A stretch of 21,084 bases of DNA from Candidatus Binatia bacterium. GTDB taxonomy: Bacteria > Desulfobacterota_B > Binatia > UBA9968 > JAJDTQ01. The position numbers and the translations under genes are program-made. The stretch spans positions 1-21,084 of the forward strand of contig JAJDTQ010000111.1 of assembly GCA_022827045.1 (NCBI GenBank). The letters run 5' to 3'. This document shows positions 14,147-20,755 of the stretch, piece by piece; the stretch's first letter is position 1; the number at the start of each line of letters is the position of its first letter. The notes below the pieces were generated by a model. The model saw nothing but the letters and a program-made list of their open reading frames with translations. It was not told the DNA's origin and did not search any database.

Positions 14147-15010
14147 ATGCCGTTCGTCGCCGCGATGGCCGCGAGCCACGCACCCAACATGCTGCTCGAT
14201 CCGGGCGCCGAGTGGGAGGAGTTCATGAAGCTCCACTACCGCATGGCGCCGCAGGCGGCCGGCGGGAAGCCTTCCCTGGAGGCGCAGCAGAAGCTGCGCG
14301 AGGACGCGGAGGGCGCCTTTTCCGTGCTTCGCGCCGACATGGAAGCCGCCCGGCCCGACGTCCTGATCGTGGTCGCCAACGACCAGTTCGTCAACTTCTT
14401 TTTCGACAACATACCGACCTTTTTCGTCACCCTGGCGGACGATGTCCGCGGCCGGTTCACCCGGTACGACTTCCACTACCGGAATCACCCCGAGCTGGGG
14501 CGGGCCATCCTGGAGGCCGGCGTCGCAGCCGGGCTGGACCTGTCCTTCGGCGAGGACATCGAGCTGCAGCACACGCAGATGGTGCCGCTCCACTTTCTGC
14601 TCCCGGAGCCCGAAATCCCCATCCTGCCCATTTTCGTCAACACCTGGATCGACCCGCTGCCCACACCTGCCCGGTGCTACGCGCTGGGAGGCCTCATCCG
14701 GCAGGTGGCGGACGCCACCGCCGAGCGGGTGGCCATCCTCGCCACCGGCGGCCTGTCTCACTTCCCGGGCTCGCCGCGCATCGGCGAGATCGACACCAGC
14801 TTCGATGAAGGGCTGCTACGGCAGATGCGCGCCGGCGAGGGCGCGGCGTTGGCCGGCCTGACCCTGGAGGAGTTGCGGCAGTCGGGAAACTCCGAGTTCC
14901 TGAACTGGATGGTCACCATCGGCGCCGTCAGCGACACTCCGGCCTCCGCCACCTTCTACATGCCCGACCACGTCGCCACCGGGTGGGGGTTCGTGAGCTG
15001 GAAGCTCTGA
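14147..15010 (+). CDS. LigB-type extradiol ring-cleavage dioxygenase, large-subunit homologue
   Basis: A 287-residue homologue of the catalytic beta subunit of protocatechuate 4,5-dioxygenase (PF02900). Compared from memory with Sphingobium LigB: H11 (ASHAPN) matches Fe ligand His12, H205 (GGLSHFPG) matches catalytic His195, H142 (QHTQMVPL) matches His127, and E250 (SEFLNW) matches ligand Glu242. The second Fe ligand, His61 in the LigB NDH motif, is Gln80 here (AND-Q, codon CAG). The protein may belong to a branch with a different metal site, or may not be an iron extradiol enzyme. LigAB enzymes open catecholic rings between ring carbons next to the diol. A LigA-like gene follows after 43 nt; in classical ligAB the order is reversed. 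Starts with AAAGGA 6 nt upstream. Confidence 0.87.
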   Translation: MPFVAAMAASHAPNMLLDPGAEWEEFMKLHYRMAPQAAGGKPSLEAQQKLREDAEGAFSVLRADMEAARPDVLIVVANDQFVNFFFDNIPTFFVTLADDVRGRFTRYDFHYRNHPELGRAILEAGVAAGLDLSFGEDIELQHTQMVPLHFLLPEPEIPILPIFVNTWIDPLPTPARCYALGGLIRQVADATAERVAILATGGLSHFPGSPRIGEIDTSFDEGLLRQMRAGEGAALAGLTLEELRQSGNSEFLNWMVTIGAVSDTPASATFYMPDHVATGWGFVSWKL

Positions 15011-15053
15011 TTCGCGGACGCGCGGGCCGGCACCAGGAACACGGGAGCATCGC

Positions 15054-15299
15054 ATGAGCCGCTACCATCTGAACCGGTTTCTCTTCGACCTCAAGATGAA
15101 GCCGGCCACCCTGGACCGGGCGCGCGCGGATCTGGACGGGGCCTTGTCGGACTATGACCTGAGCGCGGAGGAGATCGCCGCCGTCAAGAGCGGAGACCCG
15201 CGGCAGTTGAGGCCGCTGGGCGCCCACGGCATGCTGTCGCTGTACCTGATGCGGCTGGACTCGGAGTTCGACGACAACATCTACTGGACACAGAAGTGA
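15054..15299 (+). CDS. LigA-type small subunit of extradiol dioxygenase
   Basis: An 81-residue protein matching the LigA domain (PF07746), the non-catalytic subunit that caps the LigB active site. Seen: YHLNRFLFDLKM (4-15), a family hallmark, then helical DYDLSAEEIAAVKSGD (33-48) and LGAHGML (55-61). The ATG has GGGAG about 9 nt upstream. It follows the ligB-like gene by 43 nt, which supports a two-subunit enzyme. The 72-nt gap to the SDR contains overlapping GC-rich inverted repeats (15302-15334) with no T tract. Confidence 0.88.
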   Translation: MSRYHLNRFLFDLKMKPATLDRARADLDGALSDYDLSAEEIAAVKSGDPRQLRPLGAHGMLSLYLMRLDSEFDDNIYWTQK

Positions 15300-15371
15300 A
15301 GGCGGGCGTCCGTTGGCACGCCGCCCGAAGGCGGGCGCGGCGGATGCGGTAACGTAGAAAGAGGAGTTTGG

Positions 15372-16163
15372 ATGGACCTGGGACTGGCAGGCAAGGTGGC
15401 GCTGGTGGGCGGCGCGAGTCAGGGAATGGGAAAGGCGATCGCCAAGGGTTTCGCCGCGGAGGGGGCGAAGGTGAGCATTTGCGCCCGGGGCGGCGAGGCG
15501 CTGGAACGCGCCGCGGACGAGATTCGGAACGAGACGGGGGGCGAGGTCCTCGCCACCGTCGCGGACATGTCCAAGTACGATGACATACGGAACTTCGTCG
15601 ACAAGAGCGTGGAGGCCTTCGGTCGGGTCGACGTCATCGTGAACAACGCCGGCGGACCGCCGTTCGGAGCGTTCGACGCGTTGAGCGAGGACGACTGGAG
15701 CGCGGCCTACAACCTGAGCCTCATGGGCACGGTCAGGCTTACGCGCGAGGCGGTGCCGCACATGAAGAAGGCGGGGGCGGGGCGCATCATCAACATCACC
15801 TCCTACGGCATCAAGGAGCCCATTCCCAACCTGATCCTGTCGAACACGTTCCGCACCGGCGTGGTGGGATGGACCAAGACGCTGTCGCGCGAGCTGGCGC
15901 CCGACAACATACTCATCAACACGGTGATGCCCGGACGCATCGACACCGAGCGCCATCACAACCTCAACGTGGCGCGGGCCAAGCGGCTCAACCTGCCGCT
16001 GGAGCAGGTTCAGGAACAGAGCAGGGCGGAGATCGCCCTGGGCCGTTTCGGGCAGTCCGAGGAAGTCGCCGACCTGGTCGTGTTCCTCGGCTCCGACCGC
16101 GCGAGCTATATCACGGGGACGGCGCTCCTGATCGACGGCGGGCTGGTCAGGACACTCATGTAG
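15372..16163 (+). CDS. SDR-family protein lacking the YxxxK catalytic pair
   Basis: A 263-residue SDR with an intact nucleotide-binding half: LVGGASQGMG (11-20), a DM pair at 65-66, VNNAGG (90-95) and catalytic-position S144 (NITSY). The usual Tyr and Lys, expected at 157 and 161, are Ser and Arg (LSNTFRTG), although the following helix and the PGRIDTER segment (188-194) are family-like. Tyr145 is next to the Ser. A branch of FabG-like SDRs with this pattern may use other residues or another chemistry. The start ATG follows GAGGAG by 5 nt. Position after ligBA suggests action on a ring-cleavage substrate or product. The next gene begins 10 nt after its stop, with the ribosome site GGGAGG between them. 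Confidence 0.9.
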   Translation: MDLGLAGKVALVGGASQGMGKAIAKGFAAEGAKVSICARGGEALERAADEIRNETGGEVLATVADMSKYDDIRNFVDKSVEAFGRVDVIVNNAGGPPFGAFDALSEDDWSAAYNLSLMGTVRLTREAVPHMKKAGAGRIINITSYGIKEPIPNLILSNTFRTGVVGWTKTLSRELAPDNILINTVMPGRIDTERHHNLNVARAKRLNLPLEQVQEQSRAEIALGRFGQSEEVADLVVFLGSDRASYITGTALLIDGGLVRTLM

Positions 16164-16173
16164 GGAGGCGATC

Positions 16174-16503
16174 ATGGTCACCTATGTCGTTCAGTGGGAC
16201 CTGCCCGACCAGAAGGCTAATCTGACGATCTACAGCAACAAGGCCAAGAACGACTGGCTGCCCATGACCCTGGCGGCGCCCGGGGTCAAGGAAATCCGCA
16301 ATCTCCGGAACCCGCTGGAGGTGAGTCCCCAGGTCGCCATCATGATCGAGTTCGATACCCCGCAGGCGTGGGAGAGCTACATCGAGTCGCAAGACTACAT
16401 CCGCATCATGCGCGAGCTGAGAATCCTCGGCTGCACCAACTTCAACGCCCAGGTCTGGTTCCCGTCCCGCTACTTCCCGGAATCGCTCAAGCCGGAGAAC
16501 TAG
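16174..16503 (+). CDS. Small protein, probable dimeric alpha/beta-barrel (EthD/ABM-like)
   Basis: A 109-residue protein with the start ATG 10 nt after the SDR stop and GGGAGG just upstream, so it is surely co-expressed. The pattern of an N-terminal strand (TYVVQWDLP), a helix, a second strand (VAIMIEFDT), a helix (AWESYIESQDYIRIMREL) and a final strand (FNAQVWF) resembles the ferredoxin-like dimeric alpha/beta-barrel fold of EthD, Dabb and ABM proteins. Those often serve as accessory oxygenases or isomerases in aromatic degradation. I recognise no catalytic motif, so the function is not assigned. Confidence 0.78.
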   Translation: MVTYVVQWDLPDQKANLTIYSNKAKNDWLPMTLAAPGVKEIRNLRNPLEVSPQVAIMIEFDTPQAWESYIESQDYIRIMRELRILGCTNFNAQVWFPSRYFPESLKPEN

Positions 16504-16531
16504 CCTGTATCCTTTTCCCACTGCTCCCGAC

Positions 16532-17116
16532 GTGGATGTCCGCGCAAATAGATTCGATATTCTCGGGACCCGGGCACCGAAGACCGTCGCTGGCGACGAC
16601 TTCAGGCCCGCGGCGGTTCTGGCTCCGATTCAGGAGCGCCGCGACGGAGACCACCTCATCCTGACGTTGCGGGCGGACAACCTGAGCTCCCACAGCGGTC
16701 AGGTGGCGTTTCCCGGCGGCAGGGTCGACCCGGACGACGAGGGCCCGCTGGCCACGGCGTTGCGGGAGACGGAGGAAGAGATCGGCGTCGATCCCGGCCA
16801 CGTGCGCATCCTGGGCCAGCTCGACCAGGTGTTCGCCGGCTACAACTTCCTGGTGACCCCTTTCGTGGGGCTGATCCCCTACCCGTACGAGTTTCGTCCC
16901 GATCCGCGGGAGACGGCCGAGGTGTTCTCCGTGCCCGTGGCCGCGCTGTTGCGACAGGATGCGCTCACGCTCGACTCCCGCCTGTCGCAGAGGTCGGAGC
17001 CCATCTACCACTTTCAATATCGGGAGTGGGACATCTGGGGCGCCACGGCGCGGATGGTCAAGCAGTTGCTCGAGCTCGTGTACGGCTACGAGGCAAAAGC
17101 CGCAAGGCCGTCGTGA
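16532..17116 (+). CDS. Nudix hydrolase, CoA pyrophosphatase (NudL-like)
   Basis: A 194-residue Nudix protein starting at GTG, 28 nt after the preceding stop, with no clear ribosome site. Seen: the NudL/UPF0035 signature LTLRADNLSSHSGQVAFPGG (44-63), followed by the Nudix helix with RETEEEIG (78-85), in which E82/E83 bind metal. The signature is specific to enzymes that cleave CoA and CoA derivatives to 3',5'-ADP and phosphopantetheine, a housekeeping role in CoA turnover. It could also hydrolyse oxidised CoA. It may be transcribed with the ligB-SDR group, though the weak start leaves this open. The GGCCGTC-GT-GACGGCC palindrome over its stop has too small a loop to be a convincing terminator. 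Confidence 0.9.
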   Translation: MDVRANRFDILGTRAPKTVAGDDFRPAAVLAPIQERRDGDHLILTLRADNLSSHSGQVAFPGGRVDPDDEGPLATALRETEEEIGVDPGHVRILGQLDQVFAGYNFLVTPFVGLIPYPYEFRPDPRETAEVFSVPVAALLRQDALTLDSRLSQRSEPIYHFQYREWDIWGATARMVKQLLELVYGYEAKAARPS

Positions 17117-17152
17117 CGGCCGGCGGAAGCTCGGCGCGAGGCCAGGAGGCCG

Positions 17153-17461
17153 TCAGTCGAGGTCGATGTCCTTGAGGGGCTTCTCGATGGGCTCGTTCTT
17201 GGCTTTCTTGAACAGTTCCTGGAACTTGCGGTCCAGCACCTTGCCCTTGTCCTTTTCCGCATCGAGAATGTGGCGGTACTTCTGATCGCGCTGCGTCGCC
17301 TCTTCCCGGAGCAGGCGGCCGGCGTCCTTGAGATCCGGCGCCCTGTGCTGCGGCGGCGGCACCTCGTGCCGCAACACCACCGCCAGCGACGGGTCCACGA
17401 TCAGGGTCGCGCCGCAGCAGGGGCAGTCCAGCTTGATCGTCGTGGCTTCCTGGTCCGGCAT
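17153..17461 (-). CDS. Hypothetical zinc-ribbon-type protein
   Basis: A 102-residue protein. Seen: an N-terminal CPCCGATL (13-20) with a single CxxC (C13/C16), a short VDPSLAVVLRHE strand pair, and a long charged C-terminal part rich in Lys, Glu and Asp (about 45-102) that probably forms a helix or coiled coil. Only one CxxC knuckle is present, so a metal site would need dimerisation or another ligand. ATG 17461 has GAGGAAG about 6 nt upstream. It starts 34 nt after the VOC stop and is probably in the same transcript. I do not recognise the family; similar zinc-ribbon plus charged-helix proteins are annotated as hypothetical. Confidence 0.72.
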   Translation of the reverse strand: MPDQEATTIKLDCPCCGATLIVDPSLAVVLRHEVPPPQHRAPDLKDAGRLLREEATQRDQKYRHILDAEKDKGKVLDRKFQELFKKAKNEPIEKPLKDIDLD

Positions 17462-17495
17462 GGGATCTTCCTCGCCGCGCTGCAGCCGGGATCGG

Positions 17496-17864
17496 CTAGC
17501 CGCGGAGCTCGATCTGCTCGCCGTCCGGGCCGCCGAAGACGACCCGGCGCCAGCCTTCTTCCCGCGGCTCCCGCGCCGCGGTCCGGTGGGGTTCCCTCAA
17601 CAGCGTCACGCCGCGTCGTTGAAGCTCCGCGACGGTCTCGTCGAAGGTGTCGGTTTCCAGGCAGAAGTGAAAGCCCGTCATGGAGCCGTCGCTCCTGTGG
17701 GTCAGCTCCAGCACGGTGTCTCCCAGCTTGAGGTACGCGATCTGCATCCCCGCCGTGGCCTGGTGCTGGAAATACTTCCGGAAGCCGAAGTTCTCCTCGT
17801 AGAAGGCGATGGTGCGATCCAGATCCGCGACATGGAGCGCGACGTGGTCGATCCTCTTGAACAT
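17496..17864 (-). CDS. VOC family protein (glyoxalase/bleomycin-resistance fold)
   Basis: A 122-residue single-unit VOC protein. The start is ATG 17864, with AGGGAGA 6 nt upstream; the frame is open further upstream, but that extension would cover the divergent aat gene and is not needed. Seen: IDHVALHVADLDRTIAFYEE (5-24) with metal-type H7, GFHFCLE (64-70) with H66, and GGPDGEQIEL (111-120) with E119. These are the usual VOC metal ligand positions. Possible roles are a lactoylglutathione-lyase-like isomerase, an epimerase or a dioxygenase; the sequence does not decide. It is divergent from aat. Confidence 0.88.
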   Translation of the reverse strand: MFKRIDHVALHVADLDRTIAFYEENFGFRKYFQHQATAGMQIAYLKLGDTVLELTHRSDGSMTGFHFCLETDTFDETVAELQRRGVTLLREPHRTAAREPREEGWRRVVFGGPDGEQIELRG

Positions 17865-17895
17865 GGCCGTCTCCCTGTCCCCGTATAACACGATT

Positions 17896-17928
17896 GCGGT
17901 GCAAAGTCCCGGTTGTTCGTTGCACCGC
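17896..17928. promoter_or_regulatory. Perfect 9-bp dyad in VOC/aat divergent region
   Basis: GCGGTGCAA (17896-17904) and TTGCACCGC (17920-17928) are perfect inverted repeats separated by 15 bases, 32 bases upstream of the VOC start and about 60 bases upstream of aat. Placement fits an operator for a dimeric regulator of one or both genes; a leader hairpin is the alternative. Confidence 0.45.
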
Positions 17929-17987
17929 CACCTTCCCGGCCGCGTTCCTTGCATCCCTTCGGTCGATTCTGCACCATGGTCCGGTCC

Positions 17988-18671
17988 ATGCCTGTCTATC
18001 GCTTGACCCGGAAGCTCGTTTTCCCCCACCCTCGCGAGGCGGAACCGGACGGGCTGTTGGCGGTGGGCGGCGACCTGGGCAGCGCCCGTCTCCTGCTGGC
18101 GTACTCCATGGGCATCTTTCCCTGGTACAGCGACGGGCAGCCGATCCTGTGGTGGTCCCCGGACCCCCGTTGCGTCCTGGAGTTGGAGGACTTCCACGTC
18201 TCCAGGCGGCTGCGGCGCGTGTTGAACCAGGGGCGGTTCCGGGTGAGCTTCGATGAAGACTTCCGCGCCGTGATCCGTGCCTGCGCTGCCGTCGAGCGGC
18301 CGGGTCAGGAAGGCACGTGGATTACCGCTGAAATGGAACAGGCTTACGTGCGTCTTTACGAAGCAGGCCTGGCCCACTCAGTGGAATGCCGGCTCGGCGC
18401 CGACCTTGTCGGAGGCATCTACGGCATCGCCCTGGGCCGGGGGTTCTTCGGCGAGTCGATGTTCCACCGGGAGCGGGACGCCTCCAAGGTGGCGCTGACG
18501 CGGCTGGTGGAACGGCTCGCGGGTTGGCGCTTCCATTTCATCGACGCGCAGGTTACAACCTCCCATATGCTGAGCCTCGGCGCCCGAGAGGTGCCGCGGA
18601 CGGCCTTCCTGGAGCGGCTGGAAGCGGCGTTGCGCCATCCGACTAGGCGCGGCAGTTGGCGGGACGTGTAG
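17988..18671 (+). CDS. aat: Leucyl/phenylalanyl-tRNA--protein transferase
   Basis: A 227-residue cytoplasmic enzyme that adds Leu or Phe from aminoacyl-tRNA to proteins with N-terminal Arg or Lys, feeding the ClpS/ClpAP N-degron pathway. Numbering from ATG 17988: GLLAVGGDL (22-30), GIFPW (42-46), WWSPDPR (55-61), EGTWIT (108-113), HSVE (130-133), GGIYG (142-146), FGESMF (154-159) and FIDAQV (184-189), all family hallmarks. The start at 17988 matches the usual N-terminus; ATG 17976 would add four residues. Neither has a good Shine-Dalgarno. Length agrees with the family (about 210-235). Confidence 0.95.
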   Translation: MPVYRLTRKLVFPHPREAEPDGLLAVGGDLGSARLLLAYSMGIFPWYSDGQPILWWSPDPRCVLELEDFHVSRRLRRVLNQGRFRVSFDEDFRAVIRACAAVERPGQEGTWITAEMEQAYVRLYEAGLAHSVECRLGADLVGGIYGIALGRGFFGESMFHRERDASKVALTRLVERLAGWRFHFIDAQVTTSHMLSLGAREVPRTAFLERLEAALRHPTRRGSWRDV

Positions 18672-18749
18672 GGGCGGGCTTCAACCCCGCAGCGGCCGGC
18701 CAACACACGGGAGTTGGCAGACCATCCACGATGAAGGGAGGGGCCTCGG

Positions 18750-18935
18750 ATGGCCACGGTCAAGGAAGCGTTTACCTACAAGTATCAGTCAACCAAGAAC
18801 TCGGAAATCGAGGAAGCGAGCTTCTCGCCGGGAGACGAGGTAGAGGTGGTGAAGGAGTGGGACAACGATATGGCCCTGGTGAGGAACGGCGACGGCGTGG
18901 TCTTCAACGTGCCGAAGAAAAACCTCGACATGTAA
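18750..18935 (+). CDS. Small SH3-like protein
   Basis: A 61-residue protein with AAGGGAGGGG upstream of the ATG. It resembles one isolated SH3 domain: an ALYDY-like AFTYKY (7-12), an acidic loop, SFSPGDEVEVV (24-34), a segment like the third strand (MALVRNGDGVVF, 41-52) and a final VPKKNL (54-59) in the place of the SH3 PxxYV. No signal peptide or other domain is seen. Codon use looks normal for the region. It lies 78 nt after aat and converges with the NuoF-like gene (31-nt gap). Function unknown; it could be a small adaptor or scaffold. Confidence 0.72.
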   Translation: MATVKEAFTYKYQSTKNSEIEEASFSPGDEVEVVKEWDNDMALVRNGDGVVFNVPKKNLDM

Positions 18936-18966
18936 GATGCGTGCGGGCAAGCAGGCCCGCCGCCGG

Positions 18967-20199
18967 TCACCCGCCGCGGAACTCTTCCGGGAAGAGCCGG
19001 AGGGCGCTCTCGATGGGCGGGCCGGGCATGTTGATCAGGCTGCAGAAACCCTTCCCCTTGTTGAACTCGATCACCTTCCCGAACTGCTCCAGCAGCGCAT
19101 CGTTCCCCTGGCCCTCCTGAACCTTCTTGAGCAGCGCCACCAGCATGTTGGTTTCCATGCGGCAGGCCGGGCACTGGCCGCAGGATTCCCGAGCGAAGAA
19201 ATCCGCGATCCGCGCCACCTCATCCACCACCGAGTCGTCTTCCGTCAGGACCTTGACGACGCCGCAGCCGATGGACGAGCCCGCCTCGCGCAGGGAATCG
19301 TGATCCAGCGGAATGTCGAGGTTTTCGGGCAGCAGGAACCCCGATGACGGGCCTCCGGGCAGAACGGCCTTGATGCGCTTGCCGCCCTTCAGGCCGCCGC
19401 CGCATTCCTCCACGAGGTGGCGCAGCGGGGTCCCCAGGGGCAGCTCGTATACGCCCGGCCTCTCCATCTCGTCCCCGAGCGAGAAGATCATGGTCCCGGT
19501 GCTCTCGGCGGTGCCGAAGGTACGGAACCACTCGGGTCCCCTGGCGACGATGGGCGCGATATTGGCCAGCGTCTCCACGTTGTTGACCAGACTGGGCTTT
19601 CCGAACAGGCCGGCGGTGACCGGGAAAGGCGGTTTTTGCCTGGGCAGCGGCTCCTTCCCCTCGATCACCTCCAGCGCGGCGGTGTCCTCTCCGGCCACGT
19701 AGTTGGACGGCGCCGCAACGATCACGAGCTCCAGGCCGAAACCGGAGCCGGCGATGTCCTCGCCCCAGTAGCCGGCCTCACGGGCTTCGCGCATGGCGTT
19801 CTCGACCGCGCCGGTGGCGGCGTCATAGCCGTGATTGATGTAGAGGTAGGCCTTCTCCGCCTGCACCGCGTAGGCCGCGAGAATGATCCCATCGAGGATG
19901 AGATGGGGGACGTTCTCCATGAGGACGCGGTCCTTGTGGCTGCCGGGCTCGTCCTCGCCTCCGTTCATGACCACGTAGTGAGGGGTGTCGGGACATTCCA
20001 GGGTGAGGGCGAGCTTCCTGGCGGCGGGAAAGCCCGCGCCGCCCCGGCCACGCAGGCCCGAGGCGTCCACTGTCGCGATGATTTCCTGGGGAGACAACTC
20101 TCCGAGGCGGGCGACGGCCTCATAACCGCCTCTGGAGCGATAGGCATCAAGCCCCTCGAGTCCCTCGACCACACCCCGCGGGAACAGGATGCCTTCCAT
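18967..20199 (-). CDS. NuoF-like NADH-binding FMN/Fe-S flavoprotein (diaphorase subunit)
   Basis: A 410-residue homologue of the NADH-oxidising subunit of complex I (NuoF) and of NAD-linked hydrogenases and formate dehydrogenases (HoxF/FdsB). Seen: GLRGRGGAGFPAARK (48-62) for FMN, NGGEDEPGSHKDR (79-91), AGEDTAALEVIEG (169-181), KPSLVNNVETL (201-211), and the N3-type 4Fe-4S motif ESCGQCPACR (338-347; C340, C343, C346) with the fourth ligand C386 (GFCSL). It starts 5 nt after the NuoE-like stop, so the two are co-translated or tightly co-expressed. No catalytic subunit is within the window, so the physiological electron acceptor is unknown. Confidence 0.92.
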   Translation of the reverse strand: MEGILFPRGVVEGLEGLDAYRSRGGYEAVARLGELSPQEIIATVDASGLRGRGGAGFPAARKLALTLECPDTPHYVVMNGGEDEPGSHKDRVLMENVPHLILDGIILAAYAVQAEKAYLYINHGYDAATGAVENAMREAREAGYWGEDIAGSGFGLELVIVAAPSNYVAGEDTAALEVIEGKEPLPRQKPPFPVTAGLFGKPSLVNNVETLANIAPIVARGPEWFRTFGTAESTGTMIFSLGDEMERPGVYELPLGTPLRHLVEECGGGLKGGKRIKAVLPGGPSSGFLLPENLDIPLDHDSLREAGSSIGCGVVKVLTEDDSVVDEVARIADFFARESCGQCPACRMETNMLVALLKKVQEGQGNDALLEQFGKVIEFNKGKGFCSLINMPGPPIESALRLFPEEFRGG

Positions 20200-20204
20200 G
20201 GCGG

Positions 20205-20528
20205 CTAAAATACTCCGGTGTCGAGCAACTGGTAGATGAGTTCCTTGAGGGAAGGGTCGATCTTGTCCAGGCGCTCCACGTGCGGTCCGCCGGCCAGATG
20301 TTCAACGACCTCGTCAACGTCCTCTTTCTTGACTCCGGCGTACCAGCACTTGTCCGGATAGACGACCATGTTGGGGCCTTCCTGGCACGCGCCGAAACAC
20401 ATGTAGGAACGCACCTCGACGTCGGTCAGCCCCTTGGCCGCCACCCGCTCCTGCAGCTCCTGCATCAACTCTTCCGAGCCACGGCTCTTGCAGTCGACAT
20501 TCTGACAGACGAGGCAGAAACGATTCAC
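20205..20528 (-). CDS. NuoE-like thioredoxin-fold [2Fe-2S] protein
   Basis: A 107-residue (2Fe-2S) ferredoxin of the thioredoxin-like type, as in NuoE C-terminal domains and Aquifex-type ferredoxin. Start is GTG 20528, with AAGGAG about 6 nt upstream. Seen: C8-x4-C13 (CQNVDC) and C44-x3-C48 (CFGAC), the NuoE-like spacing of cluster ligands, plus extra C5 and C61. It should take electrons from the FMN protein. Compared with NuoE (about 160 residues) it lacks the N-terminal helical domain. It is followed by the NuoF-like gene after 5 nt. A hairpin with a T tract lies upstream of its ribosome site. Confidence 0.88.
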   Translation of the reverse strand: MNRFCLVCQNVDCKSRGSEELMQELQERVAAKGLTDVEVRSYMCFGACQEGPNMVVYPDKCWYAGVKKEDVDEVVEHLAGGPHVERLDKIDPSLKELIYQLLDTGVF

Positions 20529-20554
20529 GAGATTCTCCTTGCTCGCAACGGGAG

Positions 20555-20577
20555 AAAAACCGCACGGCCGGCGCGGT
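20555..20577 (-). terminator. Hairpin plus T tract between small ORF and NuoE-like gene
   Basis: On the minus strand ACCGCGC-CGGCC-GTGCGGT (7 bp, one G-T wobble, 5-nt loop) is followed by TTTT beyond the stem (five T in all, counting the last stem base). It fits a Rho-independent terminator that would end the transcript of the 46-residue ORF, or act as an attenuator in the NuoE/F-like leader. Only 26 bases separate the T tract from the GTG start at 20528. Confidence 0.55.
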
Positions 20578-20614
20578 CTTTCGAGGGATTCTCCGTCCGC
20601 GAGGAGGCGGGCGA

Positions 20615-20755
20615 CTAGTTCATCTGAAGAACCCAGTCCTTGTCCTTGAAGGTCTCGTTCAGGACGCGCTCGTCCTCGGCGTTGGGAAGCACCCTGGAAA
20701 GATGTTTCTCATATTCCGACTCGGAGAGCAAATCGCCGTCGACGCCGTAGCGCAT
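20615..20755 (-). CDS. Small acidic protein of 46 residues, unknown function
   Basis: An ATG frame at 20755 with a TAG stop at 20615. It is too short for routine gene calling but uses mostly G/C-ending codons and reads as a folded acidic protein: charged SESEYEKHLSRVL (11-23), NAEDERVLNETF (25-36) and WVLQMN at the end. No Cys or signal peptide. The ribosome site is weak; the frame is open upstream to TAA at 20812-20810 but without another start codon, so a truncated larger ancestor is possible. It lies 87 nt upstream of the NuoE-like gene, and a hairpin with a T tract lies between them. It could be a leader ORF or a small subunit for the diaphorase pair. Confidence 0.5.
   Translation of the reverse strand: MRYGVDGDLLSESEYEKHLSRVLPNAEDERVLNETFKDKDWVLQMN

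Noticed and set aside
15302..15334. Hairpins between ligA-like and SDR genes as a terminator or riboswitch
   Set aside because: Short competing GC-rich stems without T tract or conserved aptamer features; expected by chance in such GC-rich sequence.
17106..17121. Palindrome GGCCGTC-GT-GACGGCC as a terminator for the Nudix gene
   Set aside because: A 2-base loop cannot form and no T tract follows; it also overlaps the stop codon.
17865..18377. Long N-terminal extension of the VOC protein
   Set aside because: It is antisense to the start of aat, has no domain character, and a good Shine-Dalgarno precedes ATG 17864.
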